A DNA stretch of 64,000 nucleotides from CAVWUA01 sp963758025 (lineage in GTDB: Bacteria > Planctomycetota > Planctomycetia > Isosphaerales > Isosphaeraceae): the NCBI GenBank assembly GCA_963758025.1, contig CAVWUA010000012.1:62001-126000 (forward strand), read 5' to 3'. Within the stretch, counting starts at the first letter, position 1. Each line of letters begins with the position of its first letter. Shown piece by piece: positions 21,982 to 30,365 of this stretch. The notes below the pieces were generated by a model. It worked only from the letters and a program-made list of their open reading frames with translations. It made no database searches and was not told where the DNA came from. Made by a program: the position numbers and the translations under genes.

Positions 21982-22173
21982 GACGCCTCTCCTTTCCATC
22001 GAAGAAGGAGAAGGCGTCGGTTCGCGCGCGTTGCGCGGGTTTTGAGGGTCGCCCCGCCTCGGTCTTCCGGGAAAAATGGAGGGGCCGTGGATTTTTCTTG
22101 CGAATATCAACCGGTTTCGGGGGAATAGATACGTGAAAATCGCCACGAGGATGGTCCGAAGGGGGCTCAAGGG

Positions 22174-22876
22174 ATGTACACGCTCTTTCTGGTCTGCACG
22201 ATCGTCGGTGGGACGGTCCTGCTGCTGCAAGTGGGCCTGTCGTTGATGGGACTTGGGCTCGATCACGTGGCGGGACATTTCGGTGACTTCGGACACGGCG
22301 ACCTGGGGAGCCACAGCGGCGACTTCGGCCACGGCGATGCCGGCGGCGACCTTGGCAACCATGGTGGCGACGCCGCCGGGCACGATGTCGGTGATACCGG
22401 CGGCGACGGCAACAACCATCATCCGGGGCTGTCCCGGCTCGGCCGGTTGCTCACGTTCCAGACGATCCTGGCCTTCACGACCTTCTTCGGCGTCGGCGGG
22501 CTGGCCAGTCTGGAGTCCGGGCGAGGGCCGTTCGCCGCGGTGCCGATCGCGATGAGCACGGGCGTCATCTCGATGATCGTGCTCGGCTCCCTCTTCCATG
22601 CCCTCGGGCGTCTGCAAGGGGACGGCACGGTCCACATGGAGCGGGCCATTGGGGGCAAGGGGAGAGTTTACCTCCGCATCCCCGGCGACAACACCGGCGC
22701 CGGCAAGGTCACGCTGGTCGTTCAGGAGCGCACCGTCGAGGTCGAGGTGCGGCACCCCTGGGCCAGAACTGCGAACCGGCGAGGAGATCGTCGTCACCCG
22801 GATTCTCGACCCGCGCACCATCGAGGTCGTCGCCGCGGCCAGCTACGTCGCCAAGCCGGTCCCGCTGTACGAGTGA
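22174..22876 (+). CDS. NfeD-like membrane protein (one frameshift)
   Basis: About 234 residues. One N-terminal helix (LFLVCTIVGGTVLLLQVGLS), then an unusual loop of about 55 residues built from repeats of Gly, Asp and His (GDFGHGD-type), two more hydrophobic helices, and a C-terminal OB-fold NfeD domain (GAGKVTLVVQERTVEVEV). The frame breaks near 22760; the second frame gives GEEIVVTRILDPRTIEVV, the expected NfeD end, and stops at 22876. NfeD proteins pair with flotillin-type SPFH proteins and organise membrane microdomains. The flotillin gene follows 65 bases downstream. Confidence 0.8.
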
Positions 22877-22941
22877 GTGACCGGCGCGACTCGCGTCAAA
22901 ATATCTTCAAGAGCACAAGACTCCAACGCGGGAGATTCTCA

Positions 22942-24639
22942 ATGAATGGTCCGTTCCTGTTCGCGCAGTCGGCGAACGATCTCATCGAAGGCGGCAGCAA
23001 TGGGTTCTGGTGGATGGTCGGCGCGTTCCTGTTCGCCGTGGCCCTCTTCAGCATTCTGATGACGGCCCTGAAGTGCTACAAGCGTTGTCCGTCGAACAAG
23101 ATCCTGGTCAAGTGGGGCGTGAAGACCGGCAACCGCTCGGCCAAGTGCGTCCACGGCGGCGGCGAGCTGGTCTTCCCGATCTTTCAGGATTACGACTACC
23201 TGAGCCTGGAGCCGATCCAGATCGAGATCCCCCTGCGCGGGGCGTTGTCCTTCGAGAACATCCGGGTGAACGTGCCGAGCGTCTTCACCGTCGCCATCGG
23301 CAGCGACCCGGAGATCATGCAGAACGCCGCGATCCGCCTGCTGGGCCTCTCCCGAGAGCAGATCAGCGGCCAGGCCAGCGACATCATCTTCGGCCAGCTC
23401 CGCCAGGTCATCGCCTCGATGGCCATCGACGAGATCAACCGCGACCGCGAGAAGTTCCTGGAGAACATCCAGAGCTCGCTCGAAGGGGAGCTGCGGAAGA
23501 TCGGCCTGGTGCTCATCAACGTCAACATCACCGACCTGACCGACGACTCCGGCTACATCGACGCCATCGGCCGCAAGGCCGCCAGCACGGCGGTCAACCA
23601 GGCCGAGATCGACGTGGCCGAGCAGCAGAAACGCGGGGCGATCGGCATCGCCCTGGCCCAGCAGGAACGGTCGATCGAGGTCGCCAACGCCGAGAAGGCC
23701 CGCGAGATCGGCACCAAGACCGCCGAGCGCGAGAAGGCCGTGCGGATCGCCGACCTTCAGCGCGAGGAGAAGACCGGCGTCGAAACCGCCCAGTTCCAGC
23801 AGCAGGCCGCCGTCAAGCTGGCCGAGCGCGACATGCGCATCAAGCTGGCCGACGCCGACGCCGAGGCGATCAAGGGAGAGAACGAGGCCAAGGCCAACGT
23901 CGCCGCGTCAAACGCCGACCTGGCGTTCAAGCAGGCCGAATCGTTCCAGCTCGGCGAGACCCGCAAGCGCGAGGCGACCGCCGCCGTGAACGAGGCGCAG
24001 TACCGCGCCGAGACGAAGGCCGCCCTGGCGATGGCCGAGAAGGTCGAGGCCGAGAAGCGGGCCGCCCTGGAGGCCGTCGCCAAGGCCGAGAAGGCCAAGG
24101 TGGTCGTCGACGCCGAGGCCGCCGCCGAACGCCGGCGGATCGAGGCCGAGGGCGAGGCCAAGGCGATCTTCGCCAAGCTCGAAGCCGAGGCCCGGGGCAA
24201 CTACGAGATCCTCGCCAAGAAGGCCGAGGGCCTGCGCGAGCTGGTCTCCGCCTGCGGCACCGCCCAGGACGCCTTCCAGCTCCTGATGCTCGAACACATG
24301 GACAAACTCTCCGAGACCGCCGCCCAGGCCATCTCGAACATCAAGTTCGACAAGATCATCGTCTGGGAAAACGGCGGAGGCGGCGGCAACGGCCGCGACG
24401 GCGTCGGCTCCACCGCCAACTTCCTCCAGAACATGGCCAAAACGCTCCCCCCGATGCTCCAGATCATGCAGGACATCGGCGGCGTGCAGATGCCCGAATA
24501 CTTCGGCAAGATGGTCGAACCCGACGCCGAGAAACCCAGCCCCGCCAAGACCAACGGCGCCGCGACCACCACCGCCGCCAACGCCGCCGCCGATGTCCCC
24601 AGTCCCCCCCGCCGCTCGAAACGGGACGACTCGGCCTGA
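22942..24639 (+). CDS. flotillin-like SPFH domain protein
   Basis: 565 residues; start ATG 22942 with GGGAGA upstream. An N-terminal membrane helix (GFWWMVGAFLFAVALFSILM) is followed by the SPFH domain (VKWGVKTGNRSAKCVHGGGE to INVNITDLTDDSGYIDAIG), then a long Ala/Glu/Lys coiled-coil of the flotillin type rich in AEKAREI-like heptads, and a polar C-terminal tail. Bacterial flotillins (FloA/FloT, YqiK types) oligomerise at the membrane and scaffold functional microdomains. The length and coiled coil fit the YqiK/flotillin-2 group. It is co-transcribed, very likely, with the NfeD gene. Confidence 0.9.
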   Translation: MNGPFLFAQSANDLIEGGSNGFWWMVGAFLFAVALFSILMTALKCYKRCPSNKILVKWGVKTGNRSAKCVHGGGELVFPIFQDYDYLSLEPIQIEIPLRGALSFENIRVNVPSVFTVAIGSDPEIMQNAAIRLLGLSREQISGQASDIIFGQLRQVIASMAIDEINRDREKFLENIQSSLEGELRKIGLVLINVNITDLTDDSGYIDAIGRKAASTAVNQAEIDVAEQQKRGAIGIALAQQERSIEVANAEKAREIGTKTAEREKAVRIADLQREEKTGVETAQFQQQAAVKLAERDMRIKLADADAEAIKGENEAKANVAASNADLAFKQAESFQLGETRKREATAAVNEAQYRAETKAALAMAEKVEAEKRAALEAVAKAEKAKVVVDAEAAAERRRIEAEGEAKAIFAKLEAEARGNYEILAKKAEGLRELVSACGTAQDAFQLLMLEHMDKLSETAAQAISNIKFDKIIVWENGGGGGNGRDGVGSTANFLQNMAKTLPPMLQIMQDIGGVQMPEYFGKMVEPDAEKPSPAKTNGAATTTAANAAADVPSPPRRSKRDDSA

Positions 24640-24674
24640 GCCGGGATCGTGCTCGTTGGAATACGGTCAGCCCC

Positions 24675-24703
24675 GCAGGGTGCGTCGCCGAGACGCACCC
24701 TGC
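24675..24703. repeat. 12-base inverted repeat, possible terminator of flotillin operon
   Basis: Arms GCAGGGTGCGTC and GACGCACCCTGC with a 5-base loop, 36 bases after the flotillin stop. No T-tract follows. Confidence 0.7.
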
Positions 24704-24726
24704 CTTACCAAGATGGCAGTAACGCA

Positions 24727-24786
24727 GGCTGGTCGTGACCCAGCCGCTGGGTGGTGGCGAAATAGGAGGCAGGGTCACGACCAGCC
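24727..24786. repeat. 15-base perfect inverted repeat
   Basis: GGCTGGTCGTGACCC (24727-24741) pairs with GGGTCACGACCAGCC (24772-24786) around a 30-base loop. It lies directly beside the previous palindrome. Confidence 0.75.
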
Positions 24787-24804
24787 AACGGCACTGATAA
24801 ATGA

Positions 24805-24915
24805 CTACACATCCATCTTCTTCGACCTGATCTCGTCGAGCCATTCGATGAAATCGGAGATCCGCTCCTCAACATCATCCTCGTCCCAATCCCCCTTCAG
24901 CGGGTGGCCTGGGGT
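24805..24915 (-). pseudogene. possible 3' remnant of a small acidic protein gene
   Basis: On the minus strand the last 34 codons of an open frame read like real protein, acidic and helical (DEDDVEERISDFIEWLDEI), and end RSKKMDV. Upstream the frame dissolves into repeat DNA with Arg/Pro-rich translation. This suggests the 3' end of a gene whose front was replaced by repeats. It could be coincidence. Confidence 0.25.
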
Positions 24916-24984
24916 CCGGCTTCGGAGGCGGGACGCTCCGGCCCCGCATCGACGCAACCCTTTGCCGTCTTGCCCCTTTCGGAT

Positions 24985-25062
24985 CGCCTGGGTTCGGTCG
25001 GCGCTGACGGCCTGGGTTCGGTCGGGGCCGGTGGGGGCGTTGGGTTCGTTCGGTAATTCGAC
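24985..25062. repeat. tandem repeat, about 3 units, same family as 15053-15248
   Basis: Units start GGGTTCGGTCGGCGC, GGGTTCGGTCGGGGC and GGGTTCGTTCGG. A further single unit lies near 25178 after a TCTGCCAGAATGGCAG stretch that resembles the one in front of the 15 kb array. Confidence 0.7.
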
Positions 25063-25397
25063 CCTATCTCCTGGTATAGCAAGAAGTTGAGTTTTGCGCA
25101 TTCGCCCGTCGCGGAGGGGGGCGCAAGCAATTTTCCCTGGAAAAACCGGCCTTCGCGAGGTCTGCCAGAATGGCAGATGGGTTCGTTCGGCGCGGGCGTT
25201 CCGCTCGACCCGAGATGGGACCACGCGCGTCCGGATGACCGACCGCATGGTCCCGAATCACACAAGTTGCCAAAGAACCGCGCAGGGTGAAGCCCTGATC
25301 GTTCCTCAATGAGGATAATCTCGTTGCGGAGGCGGTCGGATTTCAGGGAACCTTGTCGGATGGGGCGGGCCCTACCTGGCTTTGCCAATCATGCAGG

Positions 25398-25447
25398 GTG
25401 GGCACCGCCCGCCATCCCGAATTTCACACATGACGGGCGGTGCCCAC
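25398..25447. repeat. 14-base inverted repeat
   Basis: GTGGGCACCGCCCG (25398-25411) pairs perfectly with CGGGCGGTGCCCAC (25434-25447). It is part of the palindrome cluster in this gap. Confidence 0.75.
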
Positions 25448-25582
25448 TCTACATAACTTCTTGTAGGCAAAGAAGATTGGTGGAATACCCGGTCCAACAA
25501 TCGTCGTATTCCACGCCCTGAGCGACATTCTCCCGCGAGTCCCGCAGTTCGACAAGTATATTCCTGAGTGGGACGAACTAAT

Positions 25583-25752
25583 CTGACCGTCACGGATGAT
25601 GGGGGGCACCCGGCAGGTGCGAGACCTGAAGGCTGATCCAGACAATTCGGCCTGGAGCGCGGGCGTCTCGCCCGCCTTGGAGAGCCGGATGCGGGCGAGA
25701 CGCCCGCGCTCATGGGGTGGAACTCACGCCCCCCAAAATCCGTGACGGTCAG
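25583..25752. repeat. 170-base nested palindrome, MITE-like
   Basis: Perfect 13-base terminal inverted repeats (CTGACCGTCACGG at 25583; CCGTGACGGTCAG at 25740) extend imperfectly through a G6/C6 pair. Inside lies a second perfect hairpin with 21-base arms (25655-25675 and 25691-25711). There is no coding content. The structure is that of a miniature inverted-repeat element; no transposase is seen in the window. Confidence 0.8.
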
Positions 25753-25990
25753 GAACTAATAAAGGGGCGGCAAACAGGGGCTGTGGGATCTGGCTCGGAA
25801 CTCGGAGGCGGGAGGAAGCGGACGGTCCCTCAACCCTCGGTCTCTTCCCGCGTGGCGTTTCGGAAACGCCGCCCGGCTCTCTTCACCCGCGTGGGGAATG
25901 GCACCCCTTGACCATCCCCCAACTCCCCTTTATAGTTCTGATGGAAACTGCATCCATGCAATCATTCGGGATCGTGTCCGAGGTGGGACG

Positions 25991-26404
25991 ATGGCGAAAA
26001 CACGGGTTTGCCCGAGTTGTCGGGAACGGAGCGTGCAGCCGGATCTGTTTGCCGGTGGTCGTGTGACATGTGGCGCGTGCCGGACGGTCGCCCGTTATCC
26101 CGGTTCCCGGAGCCGCAATACGCAACGGACGGAGGGGGAGGGGGTTTCGCGGCTGATTGTCGCCGAGGAGTACATCGAGAACGCCCGGCCTCTGCGACGC
26201 CGCATGTGGTCCGGTGCGGGGCTGGAGCCGCTGCGGCCGACGCCCACCAGGACAACCGCGAGCCGCTCGGCCCTACCGGCCGGTCTGGTGGTGGCCGCGG
26301 TGACGGGCCTCCTGCTTCTGATTCTTCACCACGCCGGGCTCGGGCCGGACCTCGGTAGCCTGTCGCCGAGAGAGACGAGCACGGCCGTCGTCATCAGGCC
26401 CTGA
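25991..26404 (+). CDS. small zinc-ribbon membrane protein
   Basis: 137 residues from ATG 25991 (AGGTGGG upstream). The N-terminus holds two CxxC pairs (CPSC and CGAC, about 20 residues apart) typical of a zinc ribbon. A basic linker leads to one transmembrane helix (LVVAAVTGLLLLILHHAG) near the C-terminus. Similar short zinc-ribbon plus helix proteins are frequent unknowns in planctomycetes. It is expected in the inner membrane with the ribbon in the cytoplasm. The function is unknown. Confidence 0.6.
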   Translation: MAKTRVCPSCRERSVQPDLFAGGRVTCGACRTVARYPGSRSRNTQRTEGEGVSRLIVAEEYIENARPLRRRMWSGAGLEPLRPTPTRTTASRSALPAGLVVAAVTGLLLLILHHAGLGPDLGSLSPRETSTAVVIRP

Positions 26405-26509
26405 GCGATGAATGCGGAAGGCGCGGTTTCCGCCTCTGAGGGACTGTCTATCGTCGGAAACGAAAAACGACGAAGGTGGATTCGCTCGGTCCATCCCCGT
26501 CTCTTTCTC

Positions 26510-26631
26510 ACTCACGAACCCGCTGATGCCTTCTGGTTTCTGGAGCGCGGCCGTCCCGGCCGCCATGCCGGGGCGGCCGGGACGGCCGCGCTCCGGGAAA
26601 ATGGGAATCGGAACGCATCAGCAGGCTCGTG
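26510..26631. repeat. 122-base palindromic element, copy 2 (inverted)
   Basis: This is the reverse-complement copy of 20069-20189, about 6.4 kb away, with only a few differences. Its ends, CTCACGAACCCGCTGATGC and GCATCAGCAGGCTCGTG, are imperfect inverted repeats. It abuts the stop codon (26634-26636) of the cyclic-nucleotide-binding gene. Confidence 0.88.
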
Positions 26632-26633
26632 TG

Positions 26634-27167
26634 TCAGAAGTTCGAATCCTCGAACAGCCGAGCGCGGAAGCTGGCCCACTCGTTGGGTTTGGGGTGCTCG
26701 TCGGGATGGCTGTTGAGGAACTCGACGACGCGGCGGTCGATCGCTTCGAACCGTTCGGCCAGAACACGGATCGAGGCGACGGCCAGTTGCTCGGCGGCCT
26801 TCAGGTCGGCGCGGCGGAGCAGGTCGTGCGCGTGGTGGTTCAGCGTCAGGAACCAGACGGGGGTCGTGGCGCGGACGGAGGCCAGCGGCGGACTGGTACG
26901 GAAGAACGAACTCTCGCCGAAGACCGCCGGCGCGTTCAGCGTGGCGACGATCTCCTCGCGCCCCTCGAAGAACTGCCGGACAATCGTCACGCTCCCCTCG
27001 ATCAGGAACGTGATGCGATCGTTCGGCGTGCCCCGGGCGATCAGGGTGTCCCCCTCCCGGGCGCGGCCCTCCTCCAGCACGTTCAGCACGGACTGACGGG
27101 ACGTGGCGTCCAGGTCTTCCAACCACGGGGAGGCCAGAAATCGTTCGGCGGCGGCAGGCGATACCAT
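26634..27167 (-). CDS. cyclic nucleotide-binding domain protein
   Basis: 177 residues from ATG 27167 (GGGAG upstream). The Crp-type sensor fold is visible: GDTLIARGTPNDRITFLIEGSV, then NAPAVFGESSFF in the phosphate-binding cassette region. There is no helix-turn-helix after it; the C-terminus is a helical tail ending FRARLFEDSNF. It is therefore not a classical Crp regulator but a stand-alone sensor or adaptor. The cassette glycine and glutamate are present (FGESSFF), but the usual Arg/Ser pair is not obvious, so real cyclic-nucleotide binding is uncertain. Confidence 0.75.
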   Translation of the reverse strand: MVSPAAAERFLASPWLEDLDATSRQSVLNVLEEGRAREGDTLIARGTPNDRITFLIEGSVTIVRQFFEGREEIVATLNAPAVFGESSFFRTSPPLASVRATTPVWFLTLNHHAHDLLRRADLKAAEQLAVASIRVLAERFEAIDRRVVEFLNSHPDEHPKPNEWASFRARLFEDSNF

Positions 27168-27512
27168 GCGGACAGACTCCCTTCATCAACTCGATTCGAC
27201 GCAACGGGAAGGAAGCCACGAGGCCGGATGTCCGTCGCCCCGGGCCGTTCCGTTCTCGCGGATCATTTTCCCTTTCTACGATAGAAACTCGGAATCGGTC
27301 CGATTGTAGCGAAAAAACCAATTTCGTCCTGCCCAGCTTACCTGTTCCCCTTGATTTTACCGGGCGCTGCGGGCTGGCTTGCCGATGGAACCTCACAGGA
27401 AGGGAGCCGTGTCGCGCCGGGACCGTTGAGGATGACGGTTCGGCCGAAAGGGTAGCGTGGGCGCGAGGAAGGCGGCTCTTGAGGATCGGTCCCGAGGGCG
27501 GAGGGAGTCGCC

Positions 27513-28754
27513 ATGAGTCGATTGCCATGTGTGCTTGCGCTGAGCATGTTGATGTTTGCCTCGGTCGGCTGTTCCGGGGTGAACCGCCGGATGAACTATG
27601 CCCCGACGACCCGGGAGGCGGCGTTGCCGGCCCCCGAGCCAGCCCCCGATGCCAAGCAGGGGGTTGATCCGTTCGTGCCGGTTCAGACCGGTGCGCGACG
27701 TGAGGGGGGGCTTTCCCGGTATTTCCCCGGTCTGGCCCGTACGCGGCCCGTCGCGCCGCGGAACGCGGGGGAGACGCGCAAAGGGGCGGATACCTTCGCC
27801 AGCCGGTTGCCGGAGGTGGCCGAGGTTCGCAACGCGGTGGCCGCCGCCAACGTCTCCGAAGCGACGGGGCGTGAGCCGATCGGCCTGCCCCGGAACCTTC
27901 ACCCCCGTCCGGAGGTCCCGGAACTGCCCGTCGTTCTGGATGTGAAGGCGTACCCCGAGGTCCTGGCCGACCGCGCTGCCCATTTCGAGGATGAGGAGGA
28001 TGAGCCGCGACGGGCCAGCGCGGCGCGTCCGAGCCTCCTGTTCGCGGCGGCCGGCCGCCCGAGCACGGACCTGACGCTCCCGGTGGCGCCGGATCTCGCG
28101 GAGAAGTTGGAGACGAAGCCCGAGGAGACGCCCGTTCCCCGGGACACCGCGACGCGGCGCGTCCAGGCCGAGGCCATTTCCTTCAGCGAGCCGATCGCCG
28201 CGTCCGCACCCGCACGTGCCAAGGCGCCGGCCGCCTCGCCGATTCCCGACCCGGCGGATCTGGTCGATTCCGAGCCGGCCGCCTCGCCGGTTCCCGACCC
28301 GGCCGACCTGATCGATTCCGCGCCGACCGCCTCGCCGATTCCCGACCCGGCGGATCTGGTCGATTCCGAGCCGGCCACCACCGTCGAGCCGGCGGCCGTC
28401 GCGTCCGAGCCTTCTGTCGCAACGGATCGCGTGGTGGCGTCTTCCGAGGCGCCGGTGACGATCCCGGCGAACCCCGAAGCCGACCCGGTCCTTGCCGGTC
28501 GGCCCCGGCTCCCCTTGCGGCGGCCGTCGTACGATCTGGCCGATGTGCCCGATCCGGAGTTCCCCCGAACCTATTACCGCGACGGCGTCACCCCTCGCGA
28601 ACGGGCCGAGCAGGCCGAGGCGCGGCGGGCACCGCGACGGTTCCGCCTGCTGCGGCGGCTCTTTGGCGACCGTGAGCCGGAGCCGTCGCGCCCCGAGCCG
28701 GTTCGCCCTGTCTCATTCCGGGGCGAACCGGGCGACGTCCCGCAGGGGCGGTAG
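27513..28754 (+). CDS. repeat-containing lipoprotein of unknown function
   Basis: 413 residues; GGAGGGAG lies ahead of ATG 27513. The signal peptide ends in the lipobox SVGC (MLMFASVGC), giving a lipidated envelope protein. The body is Pro/Ala/Glu-rich and looks disordered. Three copies of a 16-residue repeat (SPIPDPADLVDSEPAA type) lie around residues 243-290. A basic C-terminus (RRFRLLRRLFGDREPEP) follows. The last 42 bases overlap the convergent sulfatase-like gene. No enzymatic domain is visible. Confidence 0.65.
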   Translation: MSRLPCVLALSMLMFASVGCSGVNRRMNYAPTTREAALPAPEPAPDAKQGVDPFVPVQTGARREGGLSRYFPGLARTRPVAPRNAGETRKGADTFASRLPEVAEVRNAVAAANVSEATGREPIGLPRNLHPRPEVPELPVVLDVKAYPEVLADRAAHFEDEEDEPRRASAARPSLLFAAAGRPSTDLTLPVAPDLAEKLETKPEETPVPRDTATRRVQAEAISFSEPIAASAPARAKAPAASPIPDPADLVDSEPAASPVPDPADLIDSAPTASPIPDPADLVDSEPATTVEPAAVASEPSVATDRVVASSEAPVTIPANPEADPVLAGRPRLPLRRPSYDLADVPDPEFPRTYYRDGVTPRERAEQAEARRAPRRFRLLRRLFGDREPEPSRPEPVRPVSFRGEPGDVPQGR

Positions 28755-30194
28755 TTCATCGAGCGCATCGCGGCCGACCGCCTCGGTGAACCGCCGGAGC
28801 AACAGTTCCAGGTGCTCGGCGACCTCCGGGTGCTGGTCGGCCACGTCGTTCTGGTCCCAGCGGTCCTCCGGCTTGCGGTACAGCTCGATGCCTCGCGGCG
28901 GGTCGTCGGGATCGACCTCGACCGGCAGGACCAGGTGCCAGTTGTGGGTTCGGATGGCGAACTCCTCGACATCCATGCCCAGGCACGCGTAGTCGCGGAG
29001 CTTCGTCTGCTCCCCCCGGATCAAGGGGAGCAGGTCCTGTCCGTGGACCGATTCGGCCGGGGGCAGGTCCAGGGCCGAGAGGATCGTCGGCAGGAGGTCC
29101 ACCGTCTGCACGATCGCCTGGTGCCGCGTGCCGCCGTGCCGGGCGCCCGGCATCCGCACGATCAAAGGCGTGTGGATCAGCTCCTCATAGAGCCACGGGC
29201 GGAACCGCCGGACGTAGCCGTGCTCGCCGAGCGGCTCGCCCTGGTCGCTCGTGAAGACGACGAGGGTGTCGTCGAGCCGTCCGAGACGGCCCAGGGCCTC
29301 CATCAACCGGCCAATCTGGGCGTCGAGCAGGGTCACGCATCCGGCATAGGTCCGCCGGAGTCGCAGGAGTTCGGTCTCGTCGAGCACGTCCCCCACCGCG
29401 CCCGCCGGCACGTCGATCAGGGCGGGAATTTCCTCCAGGCCGAACTCGTCGATCTCGGGCTCCTCGGCGAGGTCCCCTTCGTCGCCAGCCTCGAACTCGT
29501 CCGGCTCGGCCGTGGCGTACTGGTCGCGGTACGGCTGGGGAGGGTCCCAGGGGCCGTGCGGGCTGAACAGGTCGAGCCAGAGGCAGAACGGCCCGCCGTC
29601 GGCCGGGGTGCGGTCCAGCCAGTCGATCGCCGCCCGGACCGTCCGCGCCACGCCGGTCGCGTCCTCGTCCCGGTCGAACCCGAGCACGGCCCGGTTGCGG
29701 AGGAATTGCTCCCAGCGCTCGATCCAGAGGTCGCGGTTCGGGTCGTCCTCGTCCGGCAGGCGCAGGCCCGGCTCGTCGTCGAGGCGAACCCCCCTGGCTC
29801 TCGGGTCGTCGGGCGGGACGAGCGGGTCGTAGCCCGATCCCCGGACCCACACCACCTCGTCGAACCCCCGCCCGTAGCCGTGGCCCGGCTCCCGCAGCAT
29901 GGGGACGTCGGAGATCAGGGCGGAGCGCACCCCCTGGTTCCAGAGCAGGTCGGGCAGGATCGGCTCGTCGGCGCGGAGCGGGGTCCACCCCTGGTCCGGG
30001 TCGGGGAACCCGTAGCGCCCGGTCCACCAAGAGCGGCGGGTCGGCAGGGTCGTCAGGTTCTCGGGGTAGTGATGGTCGAAGACAACCCCCTCGGCCGCCA
30101 GGCGGTCCAGGTGCGGCGTCTCGATCCAGCCGTTGCCGTAAGGCCCGAGGAAGCCCAGGTGCAAACCGTTGCAGGCGACAATGATGACGTTCAT
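28713..30194 (-). CDS. sulfatase-fold protein lacking catalytic residues
   Basis: 493 residues with the alkaline phosphatase/sulfatase fold throughout (ETPHLDRLAAEGVVFD; FTSDQGEPLGEHGY; HTPLIVRMPG). The sulfatase active site CxPxR, whose Cys or Ser becomes formylglycine, reads TLPTR here with Thr49 in the nucleophile position. The metal-binding Asp-Asp after the first strand is Cys8-Asn9. The later SDHG motif is SDQG. Thus three key sites are changed together, and sulfatase activity is unlikely. It may be a pseudoenzyme or have another activity of the superfamily, some members of which use a Thr nucleophile. No signal peptide is seen, unlike most planctomycete sulfatases. Confidence 0.82.
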   Translation of the reverse strand: MNVIIVACNGLHLGFLGPYGNGWIETPHLDRLAAEGVVFDHHYPENLTTLPTRRSWWTGRYGFPDPDQGWTPLRADEPILPDLLWNQGVRSALISDVPMLREPGHGYGRGFDEVVWVRGSGYDPLVPPDDPRARGVRLDDEPGLRLPDEDDPNRDLWIERWEQFLRNRAVLGFDRDEDATGVARTVRAAIDWLDRTPADGGPFCLWLDLFSPHGPWDPPQPYRDQYATAEPDEFEAGDEGDLAEEPEIDEFGLEEIPALIDVPAGAVGDVLDETELLRLRRTYAGCVTLLDAQIGRLMEALGRLGRLDDTLVVFTSDQGEPLGEHGYVRRFRPWLYEELIHTPLIVRMPGARHGGTRHQAIVQTVDLLPTILSALDLPPAESVHGQDLLPLIRGEQTKLRDYACLGMDVEEFAIRTHNWHLVLPVEVDPDDPPRGIELYRKPEDRWDQNDVADQHPEVAEHLELLLRRFTEAVGRDALDELPPLRDVARFAPE

Positions 30195-30365
30195 GGCCGT
30201 CTATTGTAGCGGCGAGAGCCGCGCTAGGGTATGTCGCGTGGTCGATATTGAGACTGACATGGATCATGGTATGATGGTTGATGGCTGATTTGCTTTGACC
30301 CTCTTTCGTGTCCAATCACTCAATGGCCCATGAGCCACGCGATGAAATCGAAAGAATGTCGCCAG

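Larger units (their letters stand above)
24640..25990. other. 1.35 kb repeat-rich intergenic region
   Basis: Between the flotillin and zinc-ribbon genes there are four palindromes (24675-24703, 24727-24786, 25398-25447, 25583-25752) and a short tandem array (24985-25062), but no complete gene. Open frames here are driven by the repeats. A possible gene remnant lies at 24805-24915. Confidence 0.7.

Noticed and set aside
23010..24722. A 570-residue plus-strand frame overlapping the flotillin gene
   Set aside because: Arg/Gly/Asp-rich shadow of the flotillin coiled coil in another frame.
24897..25388. A 163-residue frame on the minus strand in the palindrome region
   Set aside because: It follows repeats of the 24985-25062 family with Arg/Pro-rich composition and no ribosome site.
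26637..26660. GTTCGAATCC, which looks like a tRNA T-loop
   Set aside because: It lies within the coding end of the cyclic-nucleotide-binding gene, and no acceptor, D- or anticodon arm can be folded upstream, where the palindromic element lies.
28812..30209. A 465-residue plus-strand frame opposite the sulfatase-like gene
   Set aside because: Shadow of the real gene; no signal, motif or ribosome site.
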